This document shows, one piece after another, positions 42,145 through 50,379 of a stretch of 64,000 bases of DNA (positions within the stretch are counted from its first letter, which is position 1; each line of letters opens with the position of its first letter). The position numbers and the translations under genes are program-made. The DNA is from Azospirillum melinis (GTDB taxonomy: Bacteria > Pseudomonadota > Alphaproteobacteria > Azospirillales > Azospirillaceae): contig NZ_WHOS01000031.1 in the NCBI RefSeq assembly GCF_013340935.1, positions 20,712 to 84,711 on the forward strand, given 5' to 3'. The notes under the pieces were generated by a model that was not told the DNA's origin, did not search any database, and was given only the letters and a program-made list of their open reading frames with translations.

Positions 42145-42540
42145 CGAGCACGGCCAGAGGGAACGACCTTCCAGATGTAGCGCATCGCGCGACAGAGGAC
42201 AGCCTGTGCGATCCGCATCTGCCTTTTGGGGGGCGGCGAAGGCACGCCGTCATCAGTGGGCAGGACCTCGTTCAAGTTGCTATTCAGAATTTCCTTCATA
42301 CCGCTGTTTGACGGTCAAGCACCAAAGTGTCCGGAAAAAACCCCGACGACGGCTTCCCGGACACATAGTTTGTCGGACGAGTTGCCGGACAAGGTTCAAA
42401 GGGTGTCAAGAGTGCAACCTTGACCAGCAGACGGGAAACCGCCAATCTTTCCCACATATCCATTAACCCATTGATATTCCATAGGCGTAAAGCATGAGAA
42501 GAAATGGGAAAAATTTAGCACTTCCAATAAAGTCAACGTT
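42145..42540. promoter_or_regulatory. non-coding end region of the element
   Basis: About 400 bp without a gene. It should hold the leftward promoter of the HigA-KaiC-kinase operon. Between 42328 and 42402 four CCGGACA/TGTCCGG-like words (GTGTCCGGAAAA, CCCGGACACA, TTGTCGGACG, GCCGGACAAGG) occur in both orientations, possibly arm-type integrase sites or operators. The last 100 bp before the tRNA fragment are AT-rich. The repeats are seen; roles are inferred. Confidence 0.4.
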
Positions 42541-42585
42541 TTCGTAATCAGTAGGTCCGGGGTTCAAATCCCTGTTGCGGCACCA
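42541..42585 (+). other. 3' fragment of a tRNA gene, candidate attR
   Basis: The 45 nt from the anticodon loop (TTCGTAA) to CCA form the 3' part of a tRNA: anticodon stem strand TCAGT, variable region, a complete T-arm (CGGGG-TTCAAAT-CCCTG), acceptor strand TTGCGGC, A73 and CCA. The loop suggests tRNA-Thr(CGT). The bases upstream do not form the matching 5' half, so it is no gene. Integration into the anticodon loop leaves just such a fragment at the far end of an element. Confidence 0.75.
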
Positions 42586-42593
42586 GTTTCTTC

Positions 42594-42623
42594 AAGGGCT
42601 CGGCAAGCAATTGCCGGGCCCTT
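42594..42623 (+). terminator. terminator hairpin after the tRNA fragment
   Basis: AAGGGCTCGGCAA pairs with TTGCCGGGCCCTT around GCAA, with one wobble pair. It follows the tRNA fragment by 8 bp and is probably the original terminator of the tRNA gene at the insertion site. Confidence 0.6.
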
Positions 42624-42757
42624 GATCGTTTCGAGGGTGTTGCGCGGCTGTCCGTTATGGCGCTGGTCAATCGAGTGCTTGGCGGTTGCCATAAATAACT
42701 CGGGCGCCGCATCCCCCGACACGGCGCCCGCCACTCACTCGACAATACCCCTCGTCC

Positions 42758-43567
42758 TCACTCCACCGGGTAAGGCGGTTTCGTGTAGCCGGCCGGCGAC
42801 AGGGTGAAGATCTCCGCACCGTTCGCCGTCACGCCGATGGAATGTTCGAACTGGGCGGACAGCGACTTGTCCTTGGTCACGGCGGTCCAGCCGTCGCCCA
42901 GGATCTTCACGTCCGGACGGCCGGTGTTGATCATTGGCTCGATGGTGAAGATCATGCCTTCCCGCAGGACCAGACCTTCGCCCGGCTTGCCGTAATGCAG
43001 GACCGACGGCGGCTCGTGGAAGACGCGGCCGACGCCGTGGCCGCAGAAGTCGCGCACCACCGAGAAGCGGTGGGATTCCGCGAAGGTCTGGATGGCGTGG
43101 CCGATGTCGCCCAGCGTGGCGCCCGGCTTCACCGCTGCGATGCCGATCATCAGCGCGTCATAGGTGATGTCGACCAGCTTGCGCGCCTTCACGCCGACAT
43201 CGCCGCACAGATACATGCGGCTGCTGTCGCCGTACCAGCCGTCGACGATCGGCGTGACGTCGATGTTCAGGATGTCGCCATCGACCAGACGCTTGTCCCC
43301 GGGAATGCCGTGGCAGACGACGTGGTTGACCGAGATGCAGTTGGCGCGCGGAAAACCGCGATAGCCCAGCGGCGCGGGAATGCCGCCATGGTCGCGGATG
43401 AACTGCTCCAGCAGGCGGTCAAGCTCGCCGGTGGTGACGCCCGGCTGCACATAGGGGACGATGTAGTCCAGTGCCAGCGCGGCCAGACGACCGGCCTTGC
43501 GCATGCCTTCGAATCCCTCCGGACCATGAAGGCGGACGCGGTTGGATTCGACGTGATCCTGTTCCAA
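42758..43567 (-). CDS. map: methionine aminopeptidase type I
   Basis: A 269-residue cytosolic enzyme that removes the initiator methionine. The five metal ligands are visible: ILNIDVTPIVDGWYGDSSRM (two Asp), GHGVGRVFHEPP (His), FTIEPMI (Glu) and SAQFEHSIGV (Glu). It is the first clear chromosomal gene right of the element. The start is a TTG preceded by AGGGG at 8 bp; no ATG is available upstream in frame. Confidence 0.95.
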   Translation of the reverse strand: MEQDHVESNRVRLHGPEGFEGMRKAGRLAALALDYIVPYVQPGVTTGELDRLLEQFIRDHGGIPAPLGYRGFPRANCISVNHVVCHGIPGDKRLVDGDILNIDVTPIVDGWYGDSSRMYLCGDVGVKARKLVDITYDALMIGIAAVKPGATLGDIGHAIQTFAESHRFSVVRDFCGHGVGRVFHEPPSVLHYGKPGEGLVLREGMIFTIEPMINTGRPDVKILGDGWTAVTKDKSLSAQFEHSIGVTANGAEIFTLSPAGYTKPPYPVE

Positions 43568-43627
43568 GACGAAAGCCCCTATGCCAGGTAACCAAAAGCC
43601 GGATGCCGAAGGCCTGCTGCCGCAACC

Positions 43628-44380
43628 CTAAAGCCGGATCGGCAGCGGCCGATCCAATTCAATCGATTCGGGCGTGATCGCGCAAGACCAACACAGCGCC
43701 TCCACTCCCGAATCCAGTGCGCGGCGCAGTCCGTCATGATAGGCCGGATCGAGATCGGCCGCCGTGCGGAAATGGGAACAATCGCCGCGCTGGACAAGGT
43801 AGAGCATGACTGCGCGGCAGCCCTGCGCCACCATCGCCGTCATCTCCTCCAGATGTTTGGCGCCGCGGACGGTGACGCAGTCCGGAAACTCGGCGGCGTC
43901 GCCATGCGGGCCGTCGGGGCGGCGCAGATGGACGTTCTTCACTTCGACATAGGCGGGAGGCCTCATGGAGAGATGATTGGCTCCGGGCTTGGCCGGATCA
44001 TCCTCCAGCAGCACGTCGATGCGGCTGTTGCGGCCGTATTTCACCTCGCGCCGCAGCCGGTCGTAGCCGGCCAGCTCCGGGATGGTGCCGGCGGAAATCG
44101 CGGCGGCGACCAGGGCGTTGGGATGGCCGGTGTTGACGCCGACCAGCCCCTCGCCCCAGGGGGCGGCGGCCTCCACCAGTTCCAGCGTGTGGGCCAGCTT
44201 GCGTTTGGGGTTGTCGGAGCGCGACAGCCAGACGGCGGAGCCCGGACTGTCCAGGCCGATCATGCTGCCGGAATTGGGGACATGCACCGTCACCTCCACC
44301 CCGTCCAGCAGGACGTCGGCAAGGAACCGCTTGTAGCGGCGGATCAGGCGGCCTTGAAGAAGGGGGGTGGGAAAGCGCAT
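43628..44380 (-). CDS. sfsA: SfsA-family protein
   Basis: A 250-residue protein of the sugar fermentation stimulation family, with the conserved LIRRYKRFLADVLLDG, HVPNSGSMIGL, GVNTGHPNAL, RIDVLLED and YVEVKNVHL segments. The E. coli protein was described as a DNA-binding regulator of maltose genes, and its fold suggests a nuclease. The ATG at 44380 was chosen; the frame stays open far upstream but that part is antisense to the next gene. It precedes map in the same direction. Confidence 0.9.
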   Translation of the reverse strand: MRFPTPLLQGRLIRRYKRFLADVLLDGVEVTVHVPNSGSMIGLDSPGSAVWLSRSDNPKRKLAHTLELVEAAAPWGEGLVGVNTGHPNALVAAAISAGTIPELAGYDRLRREVKYGRNSRIDVLLEDDPAKPGANHLSMRPPAYVEVKNVHLRRPDGPHGDAAEFPDCVTVRGAKHLEEMTAMVAQGCRAVMLYLVQRGDCSHFRTAADLDPAYHDGLRRALDSGVEALCWSCAITPESIELDRPLPIRL

Positions 44381-44446
44381 CTTGGCGGCGACGCTACCCT
44401 TGGCCTTCCCGCCCGACAAGGGCGTTCCGATGGAGACCCCCGCCAG

Positions 44447-45232
44447 ATGACGTCCGAAGCCGCCGCAATCCCGACCGGAACCAACCCGACCGCCGCCGTG
44501 CTGGTGATCGGCAACGAGATCCTGTCGGGCCGCACCAAGGACGCCAACCTGGGACATATCGCCGAAAAGCTGACGGAGATCGGCGTGCGGCTGCGCGAGG
44601 CCCGTGTGGTGCCGGATGTGGAGGAGGAGGTCGTCGCCGCGGTCAACGCCCTGCGCGCCCGCTACACCTACGTCTTCACCACCGGCGGCATCGGTCCGAC
44701 CCACGACGACATCACCGCCGCCTGCGTCGCCAAGGCCTTCGGCGTGGCGCTGGAGCGCAATCCGGAGGCCATGGCCCGGCTTGAGCGTCATTACGCCGCC
44801 GGCCAGCTGAACGAGGCGCGGCTGCGCATGGCCAACGTCCCGGCCGGCGGCATCCTGATCGACAACCCGATCAGCCAGGCGCCGGGCTTCCAGATCGGCA
44901 ATGTCTTCGTCATGGCCGGCGTGCCCAACATCATGCGGGCGATGCTGGACGGCATCCTGCCGCGGCTGGCCGGCGGGCCGGCGCTGCATGCCCGCACGGT
45001 GGCCTGCGAACTGGGCGAGGGCGTGATCGCCGCCGAGCTGTCGGCCCTGCAGGACCGCCATCCGGCGTTGGAGATCGGCAGCTATCCTTACTTCCGCAAC
45101 GGCTTCTTCGGCGTCAGCCTGGTGCTGCGCGGTACCGACGAGGCGGAGGTGACGGGTGCGGCCGACGAGCTGGCGGAGATCATCCGCGGTCTTGGCGGCA
45201 CGCCGACCGTCACGGTCGGTACGAAAGGGTAG
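44447..45232 (+). CDS. CinA-like molybdopterin-binding domain protein
   Basis: A 261-residue protein consisting of the MoaB/MogA-like domain of CinA: VLVIGNEILSGRTKDANLGH near the N-terminus, FTTGGIGPTHDDITAA (about 77-92) and VFVMAGVPNIMRAMLDG (about 158). It lacks the C-terminal nicotinamide-nucleotide amidase domain of full CinA. It is divergent from sfsA with a 66-bp gap. Such stand-alone proteins are annotated as competence/damage-inducible protein A; the true function is uncertain. Confidence 0.85.
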   Translation: MTSEAAAIPTGTNPTAAVLVIGNEILSGRTKDANLGHIAEKLTEIGVRLREARVVPDVEEEVVAAVNALRARYTYVFTTGGIGPTHDDITAACVAKAFGVALERNPEAMARLERHYAAGQLNEARLRMANVPAGGILIDNPISQAPGFQIGNVFVMAGVPNIMRAMLDGILPRLAGGPALHARTVACELGEGVIAAELSALQDRHPALEIGSYPYFRNGFFGVSLVLRGTDEAEVTGAADELAEIIRGLGGTPTVTVGTKG

Positions 45233-45350
45233 TGGCGGGTATGACGGCTGCCCTGACGAGGGATATGTCGGCGGATCGATTGCCGTGGACCGATTCGGTC
45301 CCACATTAATTTCCTGTCATCCGCACCATGCCCGCCGCGGGAGCCCCGCC

Positions 45351-45596
45351 ATGAAGAGCTTCGAGAAAGCAGCGTTGCTGTTTCTTCTCCGCCACCTGTT
45401 CGCCGGCATCGTCGGCGCCGTGGTGCTGGCGACCGGGCTGTTGTGGTTCGACGTCGCCAAGCTGGCGACCCTGATCGGCAGCAGCGAATACGGCATCACC
45501 GCCACGGTGATGCTCTATGCCGGGCTGATGCTGACCTTCGGCAGCGTGTCGATGGGAATCGGCATCATGACGATGAACGAGGACACCCGCCCCTAA
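45351..45596 (+). CDS. small membrane protein
   Basis: An 81-residue protein with two or three hydrophobic stretches (FAGIVGAVVLATGLLWFDVA at about 17-36, and ITATVMLYAGLMLTFGSVSM at about 49-68) and an acidic end. It has the look of small conserved alphaproteobacterial inner membrane proteins. No family name is recognised. The ATG at 45351 follows a GGGAG. Confidence 0.65.
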   Translation: MKSFEKAALLFLLRHLFAGIVGAVVLATGLLWFDVAKLATLIGSSEYGITATVMLYAGLMLTFGSVSMGIGIMTMNEDTRP

Positions 45597-45628
45597 CGCT
45601 GCGGCATGACGCTGGCGCAGGGCCGCTG

Positions 45629-45802
45629 TCAGTTGCCGAACGGTCCGAAGCGGTCGTAAATCCAGACGAGGGCGACGATCAGCGCCAGCCACAACGCTGT
45701 ATTGCGCAGCACCACCCCGCGGTTGCGGCGCAGGGCCGCCGGCACCACGAGGACCGCGACCATCAGCAGCGCCACCAGCGACATCCATTGCGTCTCGCTC
45801 AC
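45629..45802 (-). CDS. small membrane protein
   Basis: A 57-residue protein starting at GTG with GGAG 6 bp upstream, which is preferred to the longer frame from 45853. Two hydrophobic helices (WMSLVALLMVAVLVVPAAL and LRNTALWLALIVALVWIYD) flank a basic loop. It resembles the small proteins found near tRNA or respiratory genes in Rhodospirillales. Function is unknown. Confidence 0.65.
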   Translation of the reverse strand: MSETQWMSLVALLMVAVLVVPAALRRNRGVVLRNTALWLALIVALVWIYDRFGPFGN

Positions 45803-46065
45803 GCCGTCTCCTTTCCGTCCCCGACCCGGTCCGGGCCGGCCCCAGCTGCGCATTCTTCAATATGGGCGATATGGGAATGCCTGCGGTTTTGCGAAGGCCC
45901 CTTGACCCACAGCCCCGCGATTGTCTAAGTCATGACCACGGAACGGTGCGTTGCATATCATAGTATGCAATCTCCGCGGGCAACGCGGGACCGCTTCGTG
46001 GGCATGAGCTTTGCCGTCGTCGGTCCGGTGCGCCAGCATCGGCTTGCAATGGCGGAGTCCGGGGC

Positions 46066-46150
46066 GCGGGCGTGGCGAAACCGGTAGACGCAAGGGACTT
46101 AAAATCCCTCGCCGTAAGGTATGCGGGTTCGAGTCCCGCCGCCCGCACCA
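46066..46150 (+). tRNA. tRNA-Leu (anticodon TAA)
   Basis: An 85-nt cloverleaf with acceptor GCGGGCG/CGCCCGC, anticodon loop CTTAAAA (TAA), a long class II variable arm (TCGCCGTAAGGTATG), T-arm GCGGG-TTCGAGT-CCCGC and encoded CCA. The class II arm and the anticodon identify leucine. Confidence 0.95.
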
Positions 46151-46231
46151 TATTGACGGCGCTGTTAAATTTCAGTCCTGTCGCTGGCTGGCGGCGATAC
46201 GGCAATGGCTTCGGGCCGGCGGCCGGAAGCC

Positions 46232-46405
46232 TCATCGCAGCTCGACCGTGCCGCAACTGCGCCGATGGGCCAGCAGACAGTCCTCGGTCTTGGACTGATG
46301 CATCAAGGCGCCCATCAGCCAGTATCCCAGACCAAGAACGACCATGACGGCGATGGCCGCGCCGACATTGGCGGCAAGGCGGGTGCGGTCGTCATCGGGC
46401 GGCAT
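46232..46405 (-). CDS. small single-span membrane protein
   Basis: A 57-residue protein (MPPDDDRTRL start, GGAAGTG leader) with one membrane span (AANVGAAIAVMVVLGLGYWL) and a Cys-containing C-terminus (EDCLLAHRRSC). It lies 8 bp after the gene at 46414 on the same strand and is probably cotranscribed with it. Function is unknown. Confidence 0.6.
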   Translation of the reverse strand: MPPDDDRTRLAANVGAAIAVMVVLGLGYWLMGALMHQSKTEDCLLAHRRSCGTVELR

Positions 46406-46413
46406 GTCGGGCG

Positions 46414-46635
46414 TCACTTCCTGCCCGGCTTTCGTTTCGTCCGGCCGTTGGCCGCTTCGCCCTCCTTGCGTTGAAGGAAAAGCCGGCCGGCTTGCATTGC
46501 CGCTGCGCGGCTGATGTATCTGCCGCACTCGAACCGCTGGCCGTCGAACGTCACGGTGAGCGTGAAGCTCTGCGGTCCGGTTTCGTCGACGACGATGGGG
46601 GAAGAGTCCGCGGAAGGAACGGGGGCGGGCTTCAT
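46414..46635 (-). CDS. hypothetical protein
   Basis: A 73-residue soluble protein with a disordered start and a central beta segment (SFTLTVTFDGQRFECGRYIS), then a basic tail (RTKRKPGRK). The ATG at 46635 is preferred to longer starts because a palindrome that may control it lies just upstream. No family is recognised. Confidence 0.55.
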   Translation of the reverse strand: MKPAPVPSADSSPIVVDETGPQSFTLTVTFDGQRFECGRYISRAAAMQAGRLFLQRKEGEAANGRTKRKPGRK

Positions 46636-46654
46636 TCGACGGTCCCTGCATATC

Positions 46655-46673
46655 TGTCTGTGACCGACAGACA
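46655..46673. promoter_or_regulatory. inverted repeat upstream of the 46414 gene
   Basis: TGTCTG (46655-46660) and CAGACA (46668-46673) form a 6-bp inverted repeat with 7-bp spacing, 20 bp before the start of the leftward gene. It may be an operator for an unknown regulator. Confidence 0.35.
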
Positions 46674-46720
46674 CATACGTCCGCTGTGACGCGCAGGCCA
46701 GCGGCTTTGAAGGGGACTTG

Positions 46721-47107
46721 TCAGCGTTCCACCGGGCCGCCGGCATCGGCCCAGGCGGAAAAGCCGCCGCGCAGACGATTGATGGTGCCGGTGTGGCCGG
46801 CGGCCATCATGCGCTCCGCAGCGGGACCGCAGCGTCTGCCGCCCTGGCAATGGAAAACCAGATGCTTGCCGGGTTCGGCCGGGACGCGCGACGGGTCGAA
46901 CTGCGACAGCGGGTTCAGGATGGCGCCGGGGATATGGCCGGCGGCGTGCTCATGCGGTTCGCGGACATCGACGATCACCGCCTCGCCCCTGGCCTGCCAT
47001 TGAATGGCGGTCTGCGGATCGACCTGCAGGATCCTCCCGTCGGCGCCGCCCTGCTTGTCGGGCTGCGCGGTCGGGAACAGGCGTCGCATCAGGGAGCAGA
47101 GGAACAT
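46721..47107 (-). CDS. rhodanese-domain protein
   Basis: A 128-residue single-domain rhodanese. AVIVDVREPHEHAAGHIPGA (about 43-62) and the active-site loop FHCQGGRRCGPA (Cys at about 86) are clear. Such proteins transfer sulfane sulfur to thiophilic acceptors in sulfide or thiol metabolism. It is divergent from a carboxymuconolactone decarboxylase-family gene with a palindrome between them. Confidence 0.85.
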   Translation of the reverse strand: MFLCSLMRRLFPTAQPDKQGGADGRILQVDPQTAIQWQARGEAVIVDVREPHEHAAGHIPGAILNPLSQFDPSRVPAEPGKHLVFHCQGGRRCGPAAERMMAAGHTGTINRLRGGFSAWADAGGPVER

Positions 47108-47172
47108 CGGAGTCGATCCTTGAAAGGGGATTGCGGGGCAGGTGCTGGCATTGGACTGCCCTTGACCAGTAA

Positions 47173-47188
47173 ATTAGTTTATTCTAAT
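47173..47188. promoter_or_regulatory. AT-rich palindrome between the divergent genes
   Basis: ATTAG (47173-47177) and CTAAT (47184-47188) with a 6-bp AT spacer form a symmetric site in the rhodanese/CMD intergenic region. Such AT-rich sites bind ArsR/BigR-type repressors that often control rhodanese genes. No ArsR gene is in the window. Confidence 0.45.
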
Positions 47189-47299
47189 GCTAAGTCAATG
47201 GGGCGATGTCGCCCGCAGCTCGCTTTCCGCCAAGGCGGTCCCGGACGAGCGGCGACCCGGCCGTCCAGGGCGCGCCCTTTCGAACCCAGGAGATGACCC

Positions 47300-47653
47300 A
47301 TGCACAAGAACTGGCCGCAGATGACCGGCGAGTTGTCCGGCGCCATCCGTGATCTGCGCGGCGGCGTCCCGGAGGTCATGAAGGCCTTTTCCGGTATGGC
47401 CCAGGCGGCGCTCAAGGCAAATGCGCTGGACACCAAGACCAAGGAACTGATCGCGCTTGCCATCGCGGTGGCGATCCGTTGCGACGGCTGCGTCGCCTTT
47501 CATGCCGAAGCGGCGATGAAACAGGGGGCGACCCGCGACGAGGTGATGGAGACGATGGGGATGGCCGTTTATATGGGCGCCGGGCCGTCGGTGATGTATG
47601 CCGCCCAGGCGGTCGAAGCATTCGACCAGTTCACCGAAAAGGCAGCCGGCTGA
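47300..47653 (+). CDS. carboxymuconolactone decarboxylase/AhpD-family protein
   Basis: A 117-residue protein of the CMD fold. The redox motif CDGCVAFH (about 59-66, CxxC with His four residues on) is that of AhpD-like disulfide reductases rather than of the decarboxylase. AGGAG precedes the ATG. Together with the divergent rhodanese it suggests a small thiol/oxidative stress unit. Confidence 0.85.
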   Translation: MHKNWPQMTGELSGAIRDLRGGVPEVMKAFSGMAQAALKANALDTKTKELIALAIAVAIRCDGCVAFHAEAAMKQGATRDEVMETMGMAVYMGAGPSVMYAAQAVEAFDQFTEKAAG

Positions 47654-47686
47654 CCGGAACCGCGATCCCATAAGAGGAGGATCGGG

Positions 47687-47771
47687 TGGTGCGGGCGGTC
47701 GGACTCGAACCGACACTCCTTGCGGAACCGGATTTTGAGTCCGGCGCGTCTACCAATTTCACCACGCCCGC
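47687..47771 (-). tRNA. tRNA-Leu (anticodon CAA)
   Basis: An 85-nt class II tRNA with acceptor GCGGGCG/CGCCCGC, anticodon loop CTCAAAA (CAA), variable arm TTCCGCAAGGAGTG and encoded CCA. It is read from the minus strand, downstream of the CMD gene. Confidence 0.95.
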
Positions 47772-48000
47772 AGCGACGCCTCTTCTAGCGCAACAGTCAG
47801 GAAACGGAAAGTGCAAAAAGAACGGGCGTCCGGGCATCCCGGTTCGCCATCCCGGTCCGGGCTGCATCAGCATCCGGCGACGCTGCCGCGGCACCGCTTA
47901 TTCCCTGCCGATCCCGCCGCCCCTGTCATGCCGTCGCAGGCGTGCCGCGGGCCTTGCGGACGGCTGGCCGAACGGCCCCGCACGCGCTACCTTGTCGGCC

Positions 48001-48537
48001 ATGATGACCAAGCCCTTCCTCTCCCGTGCCTTCGAAGAGCCCCGCATCGCCGCCCTGCTGCTGGCGCTGGCCAGTGCCGGGGTGCTGCTGTCGGCCCTGT
48101 TCTTCCAGTTCGTGCTGAACTACCAACCCTGCGTGCTGTGCATCATGCAGCGCTGGCCCTATGTGGCGGTGATGGTGCTGGGTCTGGTGACCTGGCTGTT
48201 CCGCCGCTGGAAGGGGCTGGGCGACGCGCTGCTGGTGGTGAGCGGGCTGGCCCTGCTGGCCGGTGCCGGCATCGCCGCCTATCATGTCGGGGTGGAGCAG
48301 CATTGGTGGGCCGGCACCTCGTCCTGTGGTGGCTCGGCTGCGGCCAATTCGCTGGAGGCGCTGCGCGCCCAGGTGCTGGCCGCCCCGGTCACCCGCTGTG
48401 ACGAAGTGGCGTGGTCGCTGTTCGGGATCTCCATGGCGGGCTACAACGTGGCGATCTCGCTGGCGCTGGCGGCCTACGCCTTCGCCGCGGCACGCATCGC
48501 CTACACCCGCACCCCGGTGTCGAGGACCGCATTGTGA
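48001..48537 (+). CDS. dsbB: disulfide bond formation protein DsbB
   Basis: A 178-residue inner membrane protein with four predicted spans. The first redox pair is in NYQPCVLCIMQRWPY (about 40-54), and the second pair is Cys at about 103 (GTSSCGGSA) and 131 (VTRCDEV). It reoxidises DsbA and passes electrons to ubiquinone. The next gene, for ubiquinone synthesis, overlaps its stop codon. Confidence 0.9.
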   Translation: MMTKPFLSRAFEEPRIAALLLALASAGVLLSALFFQFVLNYQPCVLCIMQRWPYVAVMVLGLVTWLFRRWKGLGDALLVVSGLALLAGAGIAAYHVGVEQHWWAGTSSCGGSAAANSLEALRAQVLAAPVTRCDEVAWSLFGISMAGYNVAISLALAAYAFAAARIAYTRTPVSRTAL

Positions 48538-49118
48538 GTGAAACGACGTCTCCCACCACCAGTTCCCGTCACGGCGCGCTGCCCGGCGCATTGCCTGGCG
48601 ACCTGCCGCGGCGCGACCGGCTGGCCCGCATCGTCCGCGTCGACCATGCCGGCGAATATGGCGCCAAGCGCATCTATGAGGGCCAGATCGCCGTCATGGG
48701 CAAGGGGCGCCACGGCAAGACCCTGCGCCACATGGCCGAGCAGGAACAGGTCCATCTCGACTATTTCGAAAAGCAGCTGAACCGGCGCCGGGTCCGGCCG
48801 ACCCTGCTGCAACCCCTGTGGCACGTCACCGGTTTCCTGCTGGGCGCCGGCACCGCGATCCTGGGCGAACGGGCGGCGATGGCCTGCACCGTCGCGGTCG
48901 AAGAGGTGATCGAGGAGCATTACGAGGCGCAGCTGCCTCATCTGGGTCCGGACGAGCAGGAGCTGTCCGACAGCATCCGCAAGTTCCAGGCGGAAGAGGT
49001 CGAGCACCGCGACATCGGATTGCAGAACGAGGCGGAGCGCGCGGCGGGCTATCCGCTGCTGTCGGCGGCGATCAAGGCCGGCACCCGGGCGGTGATCTGG
49101 GTGGCCGAGCGGGTGTGA
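48534..49118 (+). CDS. coq7: demethoxyubiquinone hydroxylase (Coq7)
   Basis: A 194-residue di-iron hydroxylase for the penultimate step of ubiquinone synthesis. The iron ligands are in RVDHAGEYGAKRIYEGQ, MAEQEQVHLDYF, AVEEVIEEHYEAQL and FQAEEVEHRDIG. The GTG start overlaps the dsbB stop (GTGA), so translation is coupled. The first 25 residues are a disordered extension. Confidence 0.9.
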   Translation: MSETTSPTTSSRHGALPGALPGDLPRRDRLARIVRVDHAGEYGAKRIYEGQIAVMGKGRHGKTLRHMAEQEQVHLDYFEKQLNRRRVRPTLLQPLWHVTGFLLGAGTAILGERAAMACTVAVEEVIEEHYEAQLPHLGPDEQELSDSIRKFQAEEVEHRDIGLQNEAERAAGYPLLSAAIKAGTRAVIWVAERV

Positions 49119-49189
49119 TTGGGCGGGTTTGAGGCGGCGGATGCAGGGGCCGGCAGCGGCCCCCATCCGTTGACACCGCGGCGCCAGCC

Positions 49190-49801
49190 CTACATCGGGT
49201 CCAGTTCCGAGTCCCAGTAAAGAAAATCCCGCCAACTTTCATGGAGGAAGTTTGGCGGGAAGGCGCGTCCGTTCTCTTGCAGCTCGTAGGCACTGGGCTG
49301 GAAGGGCGGACTGAGGGGGACCATGCCGCAGACGTGGGGAAGGCGGTCGCCCTTCGCCAGATTGCAGGCCGAGCAGGATGTTATGACGTTTTCCCACGTC
49401 GTCCGACCGCCGCGGGACCGCGGAATCACATGGTCGAAGGTCAGGTCGTGGGTGGGGAAGGGGCGGCCACAATACTGGCAGGTGAAGCGGTCGCGCAGGA
49501 AGACGTTGAAGCGGGTGAAGGCCGGGCGGCGCGTGGCCGGGATGAACTCTTTCAGCGAGATGACGCTGGGTAACCGGACTTCGAAACTTGGGGATCGGAC
49601 GACCCGGTCATAGTGCGATACGATGTTGACCCGTTCCAGAAAGACCGCCTTGACCGCTTCCTGCCAGGACCATAGCGACAAGGGGAAGTAACTGAGCGGG
49701 CGGAAATCCGCGTTCAGCACCAGAGCCGGACAGTGATCGGGTGGTGGAGCCAATGGCCACTCCCTTGTCTGAGACCGTGTCTGGATCCCGGCACGCGACA
49801 C
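49190..49801 (-). CDS. HNH endonuclease family protein
   Basis: A 203-residue protein with an HNH domain: CQYCGRPF, then LTFDHVIPRSRGGRTTWENV, then CSACNLAKGD. The N-terminal part (ALVLNADFRPLSYFPLSLWS) is typical of a conserved chromosomal HNH family in Alphaproteobacteria. The physiological role is unknown. The frame begins with GTG at 49801; the real start may be nearer to PALVLN. Confidence 0.85.
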   Translation of the reverse strand: MSRAGIQTRSQTREWPLAPPPDHCPALVLNADFRPLSYFPLSLWSWQEAVKAVFLERVNIVSHYDRVVRSPSFEVRLPSVISLKEFIPATRRPAFTRFNVFLRDRFTCQYCGRPFPTHDLTFDHVIPRSRGGRTTWENVITSCSACNLAKGDRLPHVCGMVPLSPPFQPSAYELQENGRAFPPNFLHESWRDFLYWDSELDPM

Positions 49802-50151
49802 TGCTGCGGCACCGTGCGCGGGGTCGTGTCAGCTGTGCCCCGGCGGCCGAATCGTCCTCCGGGACAACCAGATACATAGTGGATCGGGGGCCGGGACTCA
49901 ATATCTTGACCCGGTGCGGCCAAATTTCTTCACCGTTGTGTAACCTTTTTCGCGCTGTGGGCAAGCCGGAGCCGGCGTGGATGCGGTCAACCGCCACCAC
50001 CAGCGGTGGCTGTGACATCGGCAAAAAACAGTCGCGCATGCCTTGCGCGCTTACCCCTCGTTAACCATGACGGCGCGATGGTGGGCCTCGTTGATCCAAG
50101 CCGATCCCGCCGGTCCGAACCGGCCGGAAGCGACCCCGAGGAAAGTCCGCC
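49802..50151. other. divergent intergenic region
   Basis: About 350 bp between the leftward HNH gene and the rightward 55-residue gene. No coding frame, RNA structure or clear operator stands out; it should contain the two promoters. Confidence 0.4.
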
Positions 50152-50319
50152 ATGACCGCCGTCATCATCGACCTCGCCCAGAAGCGCCGTGAACGCGAGG
50201 AGCGTGAGCGTCAGATTCGCATCGATGCGTTCGACCGCGAGCTGCGCCGCCGTCTGGCGCTCTATCTGGAAGGCGAAGAGATCCCGGTCGAGCCGATCCG
50301 CGACAATCCTTATATCTGA
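50152..50319 (+). CDS. small conserved charged protein
   Basis: A 55-residue highly charged helical protein (IIDLAQKRREREERERQIRI, DAFDRELRRRLALYLEGEEI) with a GAGGAAAG ribosome binding site before the ATG. The coding quality is good and it ends 60 bp before gluQ. No family is recognised. Confidence 0.6.
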   Translation: MTAVIIDLAQKRREREERERQIRIDAFDRELRRRLALYLEGEEIPVEPIRDNPYI

Positions 50320-50379
50320 ACCGTCCTTCTCTCCGATCTGCGCTTACATCCAGGTCACGCCAGCCGTTATAAAGCGGGA

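Noticed and set aside
41791..42466. A complete HigBA toxin-antitoxin pair
   Set aside because: Only HigA is convincing. No frame upstream of it on either strand has HigB features (for example the RelE-like LxxGxWxxxxxGNWRL region).
42548..42745. A 65-codon minus-strand frame
   Set aside because: Its end (VPQQGFEPRTY) is the well-known false translation of the complement of a tRNA 3' half.
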